A program made the position numbers and the translations under genes. From positions 28,544-92,543 of the forward strand of contig JAEUPC010000173.1 in NCBI GenBank assembly GCA_016789865.1: a stretch of DNA of 64,000 nucleotides, written 5' to 3'. Position 1 is the stretch's first letter. Every line of letters begins with the position of its first letter. Shown one piece after another: positions 8,587 through 17,909 of this stretch. The notes below the pieces were generated by a model that did no database searches, was not told the DNA's origin, and was given only the letters and a program-made list of their open reading frames with translations. This DNA is from Rubrivivax sp. (GTDB lineage: Bacteria > Pseudomonadota > Gammaproteobacteria > Burkholderiales > Burkholderiaceae_C).

Positions 8587-9965
8587 GGGTTGGGTCCAGG
8601 CTGGTAGTCGCGCCAGGAGCCGGCGACCTTGGCGAATGACCCGGTGCGGTTGCGCAGGCGCAGCAGCACGTTGCGGTCGTAGATGATGGACAGGTCGTTG
8701 TCCTCGAACGTGAAGTTGCGTTCGGCGATGGCCGCACCGCGGATGGTGCCGTCGCCGTCGAGGTCCCAGGTGGCCGCGCGCGAATAGATGGCGCCGTGCA
8801 CGGTGACCGCGGCATCGAAGTCGACCCGCCCCTCGGTGACGATGAGCACCGGATCGGTGGCCGTGCCGATGGCCGCGCCGATGGTCAGGCGGCCGCCGCC
8901 GCTGAGGTAGACAGGCTGGCCCGGTTGGCGCGCGACGGCGGCGTTCACCTCGGTGGCCGTGCAGTCGGCGGCACAGTTGACCACCACCACACCCGGCTGC
9001 GCCGTGTAGGTGGCGGGCCAGTTGCCGAAGAAGGCGTTGAACATCCGGTTGCGGCCGTTGTCCGCCGTGGTGACCGGAGGCGCCACCACGTCGGGGAAGG
9101 CCAGCGCCGCGTCGGAGCGCCACACCGACAGCGACGCTGGCGTGCCGGGAATGCTGTTCAACTGCAGCGAGCCGATGCCAAACGCCTGGCCGCTGTGAAT
9201 GGTGATGCCGGTGGATTCGGCGTCCTCGTTGGTCACCGTCGCCGTCTCGCCCCCATCGGAAAACGTGCCGCGCACGGTGAGAGCCGCGGCGGGCAGCGAC
9301 GGCAGGCCCGAACGCAACGAAACCATGGCCCAGACCGTGGCCAGGCCGTCGCCCGACTCGGCCAGCCGATCGAAGGCCAGGCAGTTCGCGCCCGCGCGGG
9401 TGCAGGCATTGACCTGGATGCGCACGATGTGCGGCCGCGCGGGGGTGCCCAGCAGGTTGTGGCGGAACTTGACCCAGAACGCCGGGAAAGGGCCGTTGCC
9501 CACATACGCGGCCACCACGGGGGCGGGGGGTCCGGAGGCCGGGCAGTGGCAACTCCAGCCCACGCCGTTGAAGATGCATCCGGCGGCGATCTCGGTGTCC
9601 CCGCCGGTGGGCGGCACGGCCGTGATGGCGCCACTGGTCTCGTTGATCGACAGGTAGCGCTCGCGGAACGACGGCTGCGGCGGCGCGGACACGGCCGTTC
9701 CCGGGTCGAGTTCGGTGCAGTCGTCGTTCATGCGGCCTTCGTTCAGGCGCGCGATGGCCCACTCCAGGCCGGCCTCGGCGGCCTCGAAGGCCAGCGTCGA
9801 GCGGAACTGGTTGGCCGAGGTGCGCTGCTCGAACAGCAGGTTGCGGCTCGTGTAGGCGGCCACCAGCGTGATGATGAAGAACAGGATCATCACCACGATC
9901 AGCGTGGCGGCGCCGCGCCGTGGAGCGGCCGGCGGCCCTGGGCGGATGCGATGACGGTTGGCCAT
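8583..9965 (-). CDS. pilX: Type IV pilus assembly protein PilX-like
   Basis: A 460-residue protein with a basic N-terminus, GAATLIVVMILFFIITLVAAYTSRNL as membrane helix (about residues 19-44), and an EQRTSANQFRSTLAFEAAEAGLEWA segment, all typical of the PilX N-terminal domain. The remaining 380 residues are a large extracytoplasmic part with several Cys and beta-rich repeats, not recognised. It sits between pilW and pilV, the usual neighbours. PilX family proteins help initiate pilus assembly and contact PilY1, but no pilY1 is present here. Confidence 0.75.
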   Translation of the reverse strand: MANRHRIRPGPPAAPRRGAATLIVVMILFFIITLVAAYTSRNLLFEQRTSANQFRSTLAFEAAEAGLEWAIARLNEGRMNDDCTELDPGTAVSAPPQPSFRERYLSINETSGAITAVPPTGGDTEIAAGCIFNGVGWSCHCPASGPPAPVVAAYVGNGPFPAFWVKFRHNLLGTPARPHIVRIQVNACTRAGANCLAFDRLAESGDGLATVWAMVSLRSGLPSLPAAALTVRGTFSDGGETATVTNEDAESTGITIHSGQAFGIGSLQLNSIPGTPASLSVWRSDAALAFPDVVAPPVTTADNGRNRMFNAFFGNWPATYTAQPGVVVVNCAADCTATEVNAAVARQPGQPVYLSGGGRLTIGAAIGTATDPVLIVTEGRVDFDAAVTVHGAIYSRAATWDLDGDGTIRGAAIAERNFTFEDNDLSIIYDRNVLLRLRNRTGSFAKVAGSWRDYQPGPNP

Positions 9966-10023
9966 GCGTGGTCTTGACGGAGGGAAGCGAGGCGTCGGGT
10001 CCGGGGGCGTCGGCAGGCTCGGC

Positions 10024-10749
10024 TCAGGCGGGGCAGGCCGCCGGCGGGCTGCCGCCGGTGCGGAACTCCATCAGGTCGTTGCGCGCGCGCACCTGGGCAC
10101 GCACGGTGCGCTGCACCTCGGGTGCGGTGCGAAGGCGCGCGCTGATCTGGACGACGAAATCGCGCACATAGACGGCCGGCCAGCACGCCGTGCCCCCGCC
10201 GGGGCACAGCTTCGGACAGGGCACCTCGACGGCCGGTTGGCCAGCCGGCGGGAACCGGTTGACGGTCACGCTGAACTGAGTGACCTCCATCACCGAGCCA
10301 TCAGTGAGGTCCTGCCAGCCCAGAGAGGCACCGGTGGAGCTGTTGATCACCTGGGTCTTGATGATGCCGTTCTCCAGCTTGAACCCCCACGGGCCCTGCA
10401 GGATGCTGGTGCGCTCGTACTTGAAGCTCACGTCGGCCGGGGAGCTGGGCCCGCTGGAGGGTGTGACAACGGCCTGCGCGTTGTGGGCTGCCGGCGTGCT
10501 GGCCGAGGCCACCAGGACCTGCGCCTGGATGAGGCCACCACTGCGGCGCAGCTCGCGGGTGATGATGTCGGCGGTGGCGCGCAGGTCCTGCTGCAGCTGG
10601 CTCTCCAGCAGCAGCCGGCGGTTTTCACCCAGTTGGCTCGAGACCATCACGGTGGCCGCGGCCACGACGAACAGGCCGACGGCCACGCCGACCATCAGCT
10701 CCACGAGGGACAGGCCGCGGGCGCGCAGGCGGCGCATCGGGGTGGTCAT
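10024..10749 (-). CDS. pilW: Type IV pilus minor pilin PilW-like
   Basis: A 241-residue minor pilin. The leader ends ARG before LSLVELMVGVAVGLFVVAAATVMV, the class III prepilin signal with Glu5. A coiled region rich in Leu/Gln/Arg and an IITRELRRSGG motif follow, typical of PilW. Four Cys near the C-terminus may form disulfides. The ATG overlaps the stop of the upstream FimT-like gene (ATGA). Confidence 0.75.
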   Translation of the reverse strand: MTTPMRRLRARGLSLVELMVGVAVGLFVVAAATVMVSSQLGENRRLLLESQLQQDLRATADIITRELRRSGGLIQAQVLVASASTPAAHNAQAVVTPSSGPSSPADVSFKYERTSILQGPWGFKLENGIIKTQVINSSTGASLGWQDLTDGSVMEVTQFSVTVNRFPPAGQPAVEVPCPKLCPGGGTACWPAVYVRDFVVQISARLRTAPEVQRTVRAQVRARNDLMEFRTGGSPPAACPA

Positions 10750-11435
10750 GGCACCGCCTTGCAGTTGCCGAGGTTCACGTCGTAGGCCGGGCACAGGGCC
10801 ACGCCGGGCACCGAGCCGTCGGGCGAGCACTGCGACACCCGGCCGGCGGCCCCCAGCGTGGTGCGCAGCCGCCCGCGCGGCGTGCGCCGCACCTCGACGC
10901 AGAACTCGACGTCCTGGAACACCGCCGTGTTGGGGTCGGCGATCACGATCTCGCTGGCGATCGGACTCAACACGACGAAGCCGCGCTGGTCGGGATGGAA
11001 GGTGAACTGGATATTGCTGTCGCGCGGCAACTGCACCGTGCGCAGTTCGCGCTGGGTGCCGGTGCACACCGAGCCCACGGCGTTGGTGCAGTTGCACTGG
11101 TCCTTGTCGATGCCGCCGATGTTGGGCAGCGACAGCGTGTTGGAGGTGCCCGAGATGATTGAGTAGCAGGTCATCGGCTCGCCGGCCGTGTTGCGCGCCA
11201 GGAAACCCATGATCTGGTTGCGCGACACCGACTCGCTGCGCAACGCCTGCATGTCGGTGATCAGCTGGTCGTTGATCGAGCGCAGCCGCTGCATGCCGAT
11301 CATCTCGGCCATGTTCGGCGCGACCAGCAAGGCGATGATGCCGATGATCGACACCACGATCATCATCTCGACGAGCGTGAAGGCGCGCCGCAGCGCGCGC
11401 GCCGATCGGGCCGGCCGGAGGGGGGGCGTGTTCAT
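10746..11435 (-). CDS. GspH/FimT-family pseudopilin (second copy in cluster)
   Basis: A 229-residue prepilin with RRAFTLVEMMIVVSIIGIIALLVAPNM near the N-terminus, giving cleavage before the Phe and Glu5. The ALRSESVSRNQIMGF segment is the FimT/GspH hallmark. Two later Cys clusters (CYS...CNC and CSPDG) suggest disulfides. It ends GSVPGVALCPAYD, close to the SPGGSMPGVPAC tail of the other FimT-like protein at 12083-12670, so the two are probably related by duplication. It lies in the pilin operon between pilE and pilW. Confidence 0.75.
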   Translation of the reverse strand: MNTPPLRPARSARALRRAFTLVEMMIVVSIIGIIALLVAPNMAEMIGMQRLRSINDQLITDMQALRSESVSRNQIMGFLARNTAGEPMTCYSIISGTSNTLSLPNIGGIDKDQCNCTNAVGSVCTGTQRELRTVQLPRDSNIQFTFHPDQRGFVVLSPIASEIVIADPNTAVFQDVEFCVEVRRTPRGRLRTTLGAAGRVSQCSPDGSVPGVALCPAYDVNLGNCKAVP

Positions 11436-11450
11436 GGGCGCGGTCGGTGC

Positions 11451-11957
11451 CTAGCGTGCCCAGCAGCGCTGCGGGTCGGTGTTGGCGGCGCTCCAGTCGA
11501 TGACGGCACCGGCGCCGTAGCGAACGTTGCCCCCGGCCATGCGCACCGCCAGCACCGTGCACGGCGCGTCGCCCGCCTGCGAAGTGCCGGCCACCGCGGT
11601 GGCGGTGGCGATGTAGATGGTGGCGGCAGTGCCGCCGTCGACGGTGATGCTCAGGTCGTAGTAGCCGTTGTTGGTACGTGGGCCCGGCTGCCCGAGCCCC
11701 GGAATGGAGGCCGTGGGGGCCGCGGTGAGCAGGTCGGTGTAGGCGGGCCGGGCGCTGCGGTGCCGCTCCTGGGCCTGCTGGATGTTCGACAGCGCGGTCA
11801 TCGCCTCGACCCGCCGGCCCTTGCGCAGCGAACTCTGGTACGACGGGTAGGCAATGGCCGCGATGATGGCCACCACCGCCATCACGATCATCAACTCGGC
11901 GATCGACCAGCCGCGCTGCCTTGACAGGGGCAGCGCGGCAGCGGGGGCGTTCTTCAT
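11451..11957 (-). CDS. pilE: Type IV pilin PilE-like (minor or major pilin)
   Basis: A 168-residue pilin. The leader ends QRG before WSIAELMIVMAVVAIIAAIAYPSYQSSLRKGRR, the class III helix with Glu5 and the conserved AYPSYQ of PilE-type proteins. The fold ends with a Cys pair (APCTV ... QRCW) giving the usual D-region disulfide. Its place in the minor pilin cluster, after fimT and before a second FimT, matches PilE of the pilV-pilW-pilX group. A Trp at mature position 1 is unusual, as Phe or Met is more common. Confidence 0.78.
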   Translation of the reverse strand: MKNAPAAALPLSRQRGWSIAELMIVMAVVAIIAAIAYPSYQSSLRKGRRVEAMTALSNIQQAQERHRSARPAYTDLLTAAPTASIPGLGQPGPRTNNGYYDLSITVDGGTAATIYIATATAVAGTSQAGDAPCTVLAVRMAGGNVRYGAGAVIDWSAANTDPQRCWAR

Positions 11958-12082
11958 GGCAGGGGATTCTGGACGCCGCCCGGCCATGGGCCAAACCGCT
12001 CGTCGGGCTTCGTGTGCCGGCTGTCCTGCTGCGCTGGCGGACTCCCCCACGAACTTGGGGTGCGGCGCCGGGGGGCTGGGGC

Positions 12083-12670
12083 TCAGCAGGCGGGCACCCC
12101 GGGCATCGAGCCGCCCGGGCTGCACGAGCGCACACGGCCCATCAGATTGACCACCTGATGCACGGCAAACGAGCCGCCCGTCACGCGCAGCGTGCCGGTG
12201 GGCGTGACCGTGCCGCGAAGCGGCTCGAACACCATCGAGCGGACGTTGGCTGCGACCGCCACACCCGCGTCGGCCGGGTAGTGGGCAATGCGGTGCGCCT
12301 GCACTCCGGCGGTGCATGTCGCGCCGTGCGGCGCGCAGTCGCAGTCGCCGGCGCTGCCGTCGTGCACTATGTAGCAGCTGCCATGCTCGTTGGCGGCGAT
12401 CTCGAACCGCAGCGTGCGGTTCTGCGCCACGGCCAGGCTGCGCGTGAGCTGCAGGTCGGTCTCCAGCTGCGCGGCGGCGCCTTCCACGCGCCGGCGCTCC
12501 AGCGCGCCACCGAACCCCGGCAGCACCGCACCGAGCGTCACGGCCGCCATGGTCATGCAGATCAGGCTCTCGACGAGGGTGACGCCGCGACGGGGCCGGC
12601 GCGTCGCGCGGCGGCTGGCCGTCGGCAGGTAGGTGGCGGCGAGCGGGGTGGCTCGGGCAGTGCGGCTCAT
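12083..12670 (-). CDS. fimT: GspH/FimT-family pseudopilin, first gene of pilin cluster
   Basis: A 195-residue protein with a long basic leader and the prepilin helix GVTLVESLICMTMAAVTLGAVLPGF (about residues 29-53, Glu at mature position 5). It has the FimT-type SLAVAQNRTLRFEI segment and several Cys (CYIVHD, CDCAPHGATC). A strong GGAGGA lies 5-6 bases before the ATG at 12670, marking it as the likely first gene of the minus-strand pilin operon. The 125 bases between it and pilE hold no gene. Confidence 0.75.
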   Translation of the reverse strand: MSRTARATPLAATYLPTASRRATRRPRRGVTLVESLICMTMAAVTLGAVLPGFGGALERRRVEGAAAQLETDLQLTRSLAVAQNRTLRFEIAANEHGSCYIVHDGSAGDCDCAPHGATCTAGVQAHRIAHYPADAGVAVAANVRSMVFEPLRGTVTPTGTLRVTGGSFAVHQVVNLMGRVRSCSPGGSMPGVPAC

Positions 12671-12868
12671 GGTGTCCTCCGGGTGCGGTGTGGAGGTCAC
12701 TGTAGGAATCGCCGGCGCCGCGCGCGCCCCTCTGCGGCGGGCGGTGCCGGGGGGTTGGTGCGGGCCCACAGCGGCGTCCCCCCTCGTCGTCCCCCTCGCA
12801 GGCCCCCCGGCGGGGGATGGCCGGTCGAGATCGTGCCTGCGCGGCCGGGCCGGCGGGGTCCGGGACCT

Positions 12869-13312
12869 TCAGATCTCGCGGATCAGCTGCCGGAAGGCGT
12901 CGACATCCTCGAATTCGCGGTACACCGACGCGAAGCGCACGTAGGCCACCTTGTCGATGCGCTTGAGCTCGCGCATCACAAGTTCACCCAGCCGCGCACT
13001 GGGCACTTCGCGCGCGCCGCTGGCCAGCAGCTTGTCCTGGATGCGTTCCAGCGCCGCATCGACCTGCTCGGTGCTCACCGGCCGCTTGCGCAGCGCCAGC
13101 AGCATCGAGGCGCGCAGCTTGGGACCCTGGAACTCGACGCGCGAGCCGTCCTTCTTCACCACCGCCGGCAGCGCGATCTCGCTGCGCTCGTAGGTGGTGA
13201 AGCGCTTGTCGCAATGCGAGCAGCGGCGGCGGCGGCGGATGACGTCGCCCTCGTCTGACTCGCGCGTTTCGACCACCGACGTCTCGGTGTGGCTGCAGAA
13301 GGGGCAGCGCAT
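12869..13312 (-). CDS. nrdR: Transcriptional repressor NrdR
   Basis: A 147-residue NrdR, normal length. The N-terminal zinc ribbon is MRCPFC ... [12 protein letters not shown] (Cys pairs near residues 3/6 and 31/34). The ATP-cone follows with [16 protein letters not shown] and the C-terminal [17 protein letters not shown]. It represses ribonucleotide reductase genes in response to ATP/dATP. It starts 43 bases after glyA, the standard glyA-nrdR pair. Confidence 0.96.
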   Translation of the reverse strand: MRCPFCSHTETSVVETRESDEGDVIRRRRRCSHCDKRFTTYERSEIALPAVVKKDGSRVEFQGPKLRASMLLALRKRPVSTEQVDAALERIQDKLLASGAREVPSARLGELVMRELKRIDKVAYVRFASVYREFEDVDAFRQLIREI

Positions 13313-13355
13313 GCCGGATGACCTCGTGCGGGTGCCAGCGGCCCTGGCGGGGGCC

Positions 13356-14606
13356 TCAGCGGTAGACCGGGAAGTCGCGCGTCAGCGCCGCGACCTTGGC
13401 GCGCGCGGCGGCAAGGCGATCGGCATCGTGCGGGTGGTCCAGCACGTCGGCGATCAGGTGCGCGGTCTGTCGCGCCTGCTCTTCCTTGAAGCCGCGCGTG
13501 GTCATCGCCGGCGTGCCCAGGCGGATGCCGCTGGTGACCATGGGCTTTTGCGGGTCATTCGGGATGCCGTTCTTGTTGCAGGTCATGTGCGCCTGGCCGA
13601 GCACCGCTTCGGCTTCCTTGCCGGTCAGGCCCTTGGGGCGCAGGTCGACGAGCATCAGGTGGCTTTGCGTGCCGCCGCTGACGATGCGCAGGCCGCGCGC
13701 GATGAGCGTTTCGGCCAGCACTTTCGCATTGGCCGCCACCTGCTGCTGATAGGCCTTGAACTGCGGCTGCAGCGCCTCCTTGAAGGCCACCGCCTTGGCG
13801 GCGATCACGTGCATCAGCGGCCCGCCCTGGATGCCGGGGAAGATGGCGCTGTTGATCTTCTTGGCGATCGCTTCGTCGTTCATCAGCACGATGCCGCCGC
13901 GCGGGCCGCGCAGGCTCTTGTGCGTGGTGCTGGTCACCACGTCGGCGTGCGGCACCGGGTTCGGATAGACGCCGGCGGCGATGAGCCCGGCGTAATGCGC
14001 CATGTCGACCATGAAGATCGCGCCGGCCGCCCGCGCCACGCGCGCGAAGCGCTCGAAGTCGATGTGCAGGCTGTAGGCGCTGGCGCCGGCGATGATGAGC
14101 TTGGGCTTCGTTTCGTGCGCGAGCTTCTCCATGGCGTCGTAGTCGATGCGCTCGGCCGCATCGAGCCCGTAACTCACCACCTTGAACCACTTGCCGCTCA
14201 TGTTCAGCGCCATGCCGTGCGTGAGGTGGCCGCCTTCGGCCAGGCTCATGCCCATGATCGTGTCGCCGGGCGTCAGCAGGCCGAAGAACACCGACTGGTT
14301 GGCCTGCGAGCCCGAGTTGGCCTGCACGTTGGCGAACCGCGCGCCGAACAGCTGCTTCAGCCGCTCGATGGCCAGGGTCTCGACCACGTCGACGTTCTCG
14401 CAGCCGCCGTAGTAGCGCTTGCCGGGGTAGCCCTCGGCGTACTTGTTGGTGAGCTGCGAGCCCTGGGCGGCCATCACCGCGGGCGACGCATAGTTCTCGC
14501 TGGCGATGAGCTCGATGTGCTCTTCCTGCCGGCGGTTCTCGGCCTCGATGGCGGCGAAGACCTCGGGGTCGACGTTGGCGATGGTGGATTGGGTGCGATC
14601 GAACAT
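13356..14606 (-). CDS. glyA: Serine hydroxymethyltransferase
   Basis: A 416-residue GlyA. It interconverts serine and glycine with tetrahydrofolate and PLP. Motifs are [45 protein letters not shown] and the PLP Lys in [16 protein letters not shown]. Length matches the family. No leader similar to a known glycine or tetrahydrofolate riboswitch is visible in the 302 bases upstream. Confidence 0.97.
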   Translation of the reverse strand: MFDRTQSTIANVDPEVFAAIEAENRRQEEHIELIASENYASPAVMAAQGSQLTNKYAEGYPGKRYYGGCENVDVVETLAIERLKQLFGARFANVQANSGSQANQSVFFGLLTPGDTIMGMSLAEGGHLTHGMALNMSGKWFKVVSYGLDAAERIDYDAMEKLAHETKPKLIIAGASAYSLHIDFERFARVARAAGAIFMVDMAHYAGLIAAGVYPNPVPHADVVTSTTHKSLRGPRGGIVLMNDEAIAKKINSAIFPGIQGGPLMHVIAAKAVAFKEALQPQFKAYQQQVAANAKVLAETLIARGLRIVSGGTQSHLMLVDLRPKGLTGKEAEAVLGQAHMTCNKNGIPNDPQKPMVTSGIRLGTPAMTTRGFKEEQARQTAHLIADVLDHPHDADRLAAARAKVAALTRDFPVYR

Positions 14607-14908
14607 GGCGGGGCGCCGCTGGGGCAGGAAAGAAGTGGGCCTTCGGCGGCGCCAAGGCGCGGCAGGGCGGGAGTGCCTGCCGCACGGCGATCGAGGGCTG
14701 CCCAGGCGAACGGCGAGGGACTCGACCGTGCGGCGGTTGCCACGCGGCAAAGACCCGTGCGCGCTTCCCGATGGTGCCCCACCTCGGGCCGGGGCGGCTC
14801 GGGCTTCCGAGCCGCCGCGACCCTATCGCCAGTCGCGCGACCTTGGCAGTTTACCGGCAGGGGCCACTTTGCCGGGGCAGCGGACGTGCTGCTCCCCCAG
14901 CCGCGCCT
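14607..14908. other. 302-bp gap between glyA and the transglycosylase
   Basis: I see no gene here. It must carry the glyA promoter (minus strand), but no clear -35/-10 pair stands out. The only distinct structure is the perfect hairpin at 14793-14816, listed separately. Confidence 0.6.
14793..14816 (-). terminator. Perfect 10-bp GC hairpin, possible terminator of the transglycosylase gene
   Basis: The arms GGCGGCTCGG and CCGAGCCGCC pair perfectly around a 4-base loop. It lies about 92 bases beyond the transglycosylase stop on the minus strand, and about 190 bases before glyA. No U-tract follows on either strand, so it may be a factor-dependent end or simply part of the glyA leader. Confidence 0.35.
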
Positions 14909-15757
14909 TCAGCGCGTGGCCGGCGTCTCGCCCATCCAGAGGGTGGCCACCTTCTCGGCCTGGGCGCCCGCCGGCACGTTGGGCGCGGTGGTCGGCACGC
15001 GCTTGCCCTCGGCCACAGCGCGCAGGTGCCCCTGCTCGACGAGCACGCGCGCGGCGTAGCCGCCATCGCTTTCGAGAACCGCTGCGCCGACGTAGTGCCG
15101 CAGACCCTCGGCAACGCTGCCGGTGCGTGCGATGCACTCCCTGAGCACCTGCACGCCCACGCGCAGGTTGGTGATCGGGTCGAACGCGGCGTGCGTGCCG
15201 CCGAAGGGGCCGTACTTGTCGTCGTGCACCCGGGTCATCACCTGCATCAGACCCTGCGCGCCGACGGGGCTCTGCGCAAACGGGTTGAAGCTCGACTCGA
15301 TGGCGATGACAGCCAGGATCAACGTCGGGTCGAGCCCCGCCCGTTGGCCCACGGCCCAGGCCTCCTGCACCAGCGCGGCCACCGGCTCGGTGGCCACGCG
15401 GTAGCGGCGGGCCAGCCACTGCGCCACGGCGGCCTGGTCCTTGCTCAGGCTGCCCGGGTCGGTGGCGGTGGCGCGGGTCACCGCGTCCGGCTCGCCGAGC
15501 CCAGCCAGCACGTTGCCCGCCGCCAGTTCGCGCTGCTCGTGGCGGGTCTGCAGCCATTCGAGCGCGACAAACTCCGCCTGCTGGCGCAGTTCCGGGCGGC
15601 TGAATCCGAACAACGCTGCCGCCACGGCCACCAAGCCAACCAGCGCCAGCGTGTTGTGGCTCACCTCGAGCAGGCCATGGCCGACATCACGCACGAACAC
15701 GCCCACCGAACGGCAGGTGGCGCGCTGTGCGCGTCGCAGCAGGTCAAGCGCTTGCAT
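14909..15757 (-). CDS. Lytic transglycosylase, SLT domain, membrane-anchored
   Basis: A 282-residue protein with a membrane segment near residues 40-58 (TLALVGLVAVAAALFGF) and a C-terminal SLT domain: the catalytic Glu lies in LAVIAIESSFNPFAQS, followed by GAQGLMQVMTRVH and NLRVGVQVLREC. It should cleave peptidoglycan between MurNAc and GlcNAc from the periplasmic side. The ATG at 15757 has AGGAGA about 9 bases upstream. It sits alone between glyA and ubiD, so its role (cell-wall turnover or assembly of an envelope machine such as the pilus) is open. Confidence 0.85.
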   Translation of the reverse strand: MQALDLLRRAQRATCRSVGVFVRDVGHGLLEVSHNTLALVGLVAVAAALFGFSRPELRQQAEFVALEWLQTRHEQRELAAGNVLAGLGEPDAVTRATATDPGSLSKDQAAVAQWLARRYRVATEPVAALVQEAWAVGQRAGLDPTLILAVIAIESSFNPFAQSPVGAQGLMQVMTRVHDDKYGPFGGTHAAFDPITNLRVGVQVLRECIARTGSVAEGLRHYVGAAVLESDGGYAARVLVEQGHLRAVAEGKRVPTTAPNVPAGAQAEKVATLWMGETPATR

Positions 15758-16050
15758 CGATCGACTTCTCCTGTGTGTGCGCCTGTGGCGCGGCCCGCTG
15801 GGCCGGCCGCAAGGCGCCTTGGGATATCGTCCGCCGGCGTGGCCGCATCGAGTGCGGCGCACATCACCTCTGGCGGGCGACCCTGCGCTGTGGATCCGCG
15901 GCCCGGGGAACGTCTAGGCGGGTGCGGCGCTGGTCATCAGGGCGGCGGAGATTATCGGGTAAACCCTAGACGAGCAACCCCGAAGGGCGTCGTGGCAGCC
16001 CCCTAACTCGCGTTGCCGGCCGGAATCGACCCGAAAACGAGAACTCGGCC

Positions 16051-17607
16051 ATGAACTACCGGGACCTGCGCGACTTCATCGGCCAGCTTGAGGCGCTGGG
16101 GGAACTGCGACGGCTGGCCGATCCGGTATCGCCGCATCTGGAGCTCACGGCCCTGGGCGACGGGTTGCTGCGCGCCGGCGGCCCGGCGGTGGTCGTGGAG
16201 CGCCCGTCTGGTGGCCACTTGCCCTGCCTCATCAACCTGTTCGGGACGCCGCGCCGAGTGGCGCTGGGCATGGGCGCGGACTCGGCGGCCGAGCTGCGGC
16301 AGGTGGGTGAACTGCTCGCTGCCTTGAAGGAACCCGACCCGCCGCGCGGCCTGAAGGACGCCGGCCGGCTGCTCGACATGGCGCGCGCCGTCTGGTCTAT
16401 GAAGCCCGAGCGCGTGCGACGTGCCCCCTGCCAGGAGGAAGAGCTCGTCGGCGACGAGGTCGATCTCGGCCGCCTGCCCATCCAGACCTGCTGGCCAGGG
16501 GACGCCGGGCCGCTCATCACCTGGGGGCTGGTGGTCACGCGCGGGCCGCAAGCCGTGGCGCGCCCCCGCCTGCGGCAGAACCTGGGCATCTACCGCCAGC
16601 AGGTGATCGGGCGCCGCGAGGTGATCATGCGGTGGCTGGCGCACCGCGGCGGAGCGCTGGATTTCAGGGAGTTTGCGCTCGCCAACCCGGGGCGCCCCTT
16701 CCCGCTGGCCGTGGCACTGGGCGCGGACCCCGCGACGATGCTCGGCGCGGTGACCCCGGTGCCCGACTCGCTCTCGGAGTACCAGTTCGCCGGCCTGCTG
16801 CGCGGCGGGCGCACCGAGGTGGCCGACAGTTCGGTCGGCGAGGGCGCGCTGAAGCTTCAGGTGCCGGCCGGCGCCGAGATCGTGCTGGAGGGCCACATTC
16901 CGCCGGCCGCGGCCGGCTACACCGGCCGGTCGGAGTTCGGCGTGCCGCTGGCCGAACGCGGCGGCTATCTGCACGCGCTGGAGGGCCCGTTCGGCGACCA
17001 CACCGGCTACTACAACGAGCAGGACTGGTTCCCGGTGTTCCGCATCGAGCGCCTGACGCAGCGCGCGAGCCCGATCTACCACACCACCTACACCGGCAAG
17101 CCGCCCGATGAGCCGGCCGTGCTCGGCGTGGCGCTGAACGAGGTGTTCGTGCCGATCCTGCGCCGGCAGTTCGCCGAGATCACCGACTTCTACCTGCCGC
17201 CCGAGGGCTGCAGCTACCGCCTCGCGGTGGTGTCGATCAAGAAGGCCTACCCGGGGCACGCCAAACGCGTGATGTTCGGGCTGTGGAGCTTCCTGCGCCA
17301 GTTCATGTACACCAAGTTCATCGTCGTCACCGACGACGACGTGGACATCCGCGACTGGAAGGAAGTCATCTGGGCGCTGACCACCCGCATGGACCCGGTG
17401 CGTGACACCACGCTGGTGGAAAGCACGCCGATCGACTACCTCGACTTCGCCTCGCCGACCAGCGGCCTGGGCGGCAAGATGGGGCTCGATGCCACGAACA
17501 AGTGGCCGGGCGAGACCTCGCGCGAGTGGGGCCGGGCGATCACCATGGATGCGGCGGTCAAGGCGCGCATGGCGGAGCTGGTCGGCCGCCTGCTGGCCGA
17601 GGCCTGA
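16051..17607 (+). CDS. ubiD: 4-hydroxy-3-polyprenylbenzoate decarboxylase UbiD
   Basis: A 518-residue UbiD, slightly longer than the E. coli protein (497). It uses prenylated FMN (from UbiX) to decarboxylate the polyprenyl hydroxybenzoate in ubiquinone synthesis. Recognisable parts are [31 protein letters not shown], the mid-protein [10 protein letters not shown] and [11 protein letters not shown], and [23 protein letters not shown] near the C-terminus, which carries the acidic cluster. It stands alone after a 293-base gap. Confidence 0.96.
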   Translation: MNYRDLRDFIGQLEALGELRRLADPVSPHLELTALGDGLLRAGGPAVVVERPSGGHLPCLINLFGTPRRVALGMGADSAAELRQVGELLAALKEPDPPRGLKDAGRLLDMARAVWSMKPERVRRAPCQEEELVGDEVDLGRLPIQTCWPGDAGPLITWGLVVTRGPQAVARPRLRQNLGIYRQQVIGRREVIMRWLAHRGGALDFREFALANPGRPFPLAVALGADPATMLGAVTPVPDSLSEYQFAGLLRGGRTEVADSSVGEGALKLQVPAGAEIVLEGHIPPAAAGYTGRSEFGVPLAERGGYLHALEGPFGDHTGYYNEQDWFPVFRIERLTQRASPIYHTTYTGKPPDEPAVLGVALNEVFVPILRRQFAEITDFYLPPEGCSYRLAVVSIKKAYPGHAKRVMFGLWSFLRQFMYTKFIVVTDDDVDIRDWKEVIWALTTRMDPVRDTTLVESTPIDYLDFASPTSGLGGKMGLDATNKWPGETSREWGRAITMDAAVKARMAELVGRLLAEA

Positions 17608-17744
17608 GTACAACCCGAAACGCCGCGGGGCCGATCGCCACGCCCGCGCGGCGCTGCCCGGTGATCGGTCATGCGGTCGGCGCACCGCGGGGGCATGCCG
17701 CGCGGCCCCTGCAAGGCTCAATCCCGCGGCGCCTGTGCGGCGTC

Positions 17745-17775
17745 ACTTGCACCGGCCGCGCGCAAGTCCTATGCT
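17745..17775 (+). promoter_or_regulatory. Candidate sigma-70 promoter with overlapping inverted repeat
   Basis: A -35-like TTGCAC (17747-17752) and a -10-like TATGCT (17770-17775) are separated by exactly 17 bases, placing the start near 17782, the first base of a hairpin. An inverted repeat ACTTGC-N11-GCAAGT (17745-17767) overlaps the -35 and the spacer, as an operator would. The hexamers match consensus at 3 and 4 of 6 positions, reasonable for a GC-rich genome but not proof. Confidence 0.45.
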
Positions 17776-17781
17776 TCAGGC

Positions 17782-17909
17782 GCCTGCTGATGCAGGCTAC
17801 TTCGACGGCGCAATACCCGCGCGTCAGGGGCCCCGGACCTCTTTCCTCCGGAGCCCCACCCGGCAGCGAGAGCTGCCCGCCCCTCCCCGCTGGCAACGGC
17901 GTGGAGGGG
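17782..17909 (+). ncRNA. Candidate structured RNA (leader or sRNA) with five hairpins, two GNRA loops
   Basis: Reading from the predicted start, five stems follow each other. (1) 17782-17797, GCCTGC/GCAGGC, loop TGAT. (2) 17804-17825, GAC-GCGC stem with one bulge. (3) 17827-17857, 11 pairs with one mismatch and a pyrimidine-rich loop. (4) 17862-17877, GGCAGC/GCTGCC, loop GAGA. (5) 17880-17909, 7+5 pairs around one mismatch, loop GCAA. Two GNRA tetraloops on adjacent stems are unlikely to be chance. It does not match 6S, 4.5S, RNase P, tmRNA or any riboswitch I know. It could be the 5' leader of the ABC gene (about 364 bases) or a separate sRNA; no U-rich terminator follows. Confidence 0.4.

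Noticed and set aside
12776-12860. Terminator after nrdR
   Set aside because: C-rich and G-rich runs (around 12792-12820) could pair in several ways, but no single clean hairpin with a U-tract stands out.
14607-14822. Glycine or tetrahydrofolate riboswitch upstream of glyA
   Set aside because: I looked for the conserved cores and found only a plain GC hairpin.
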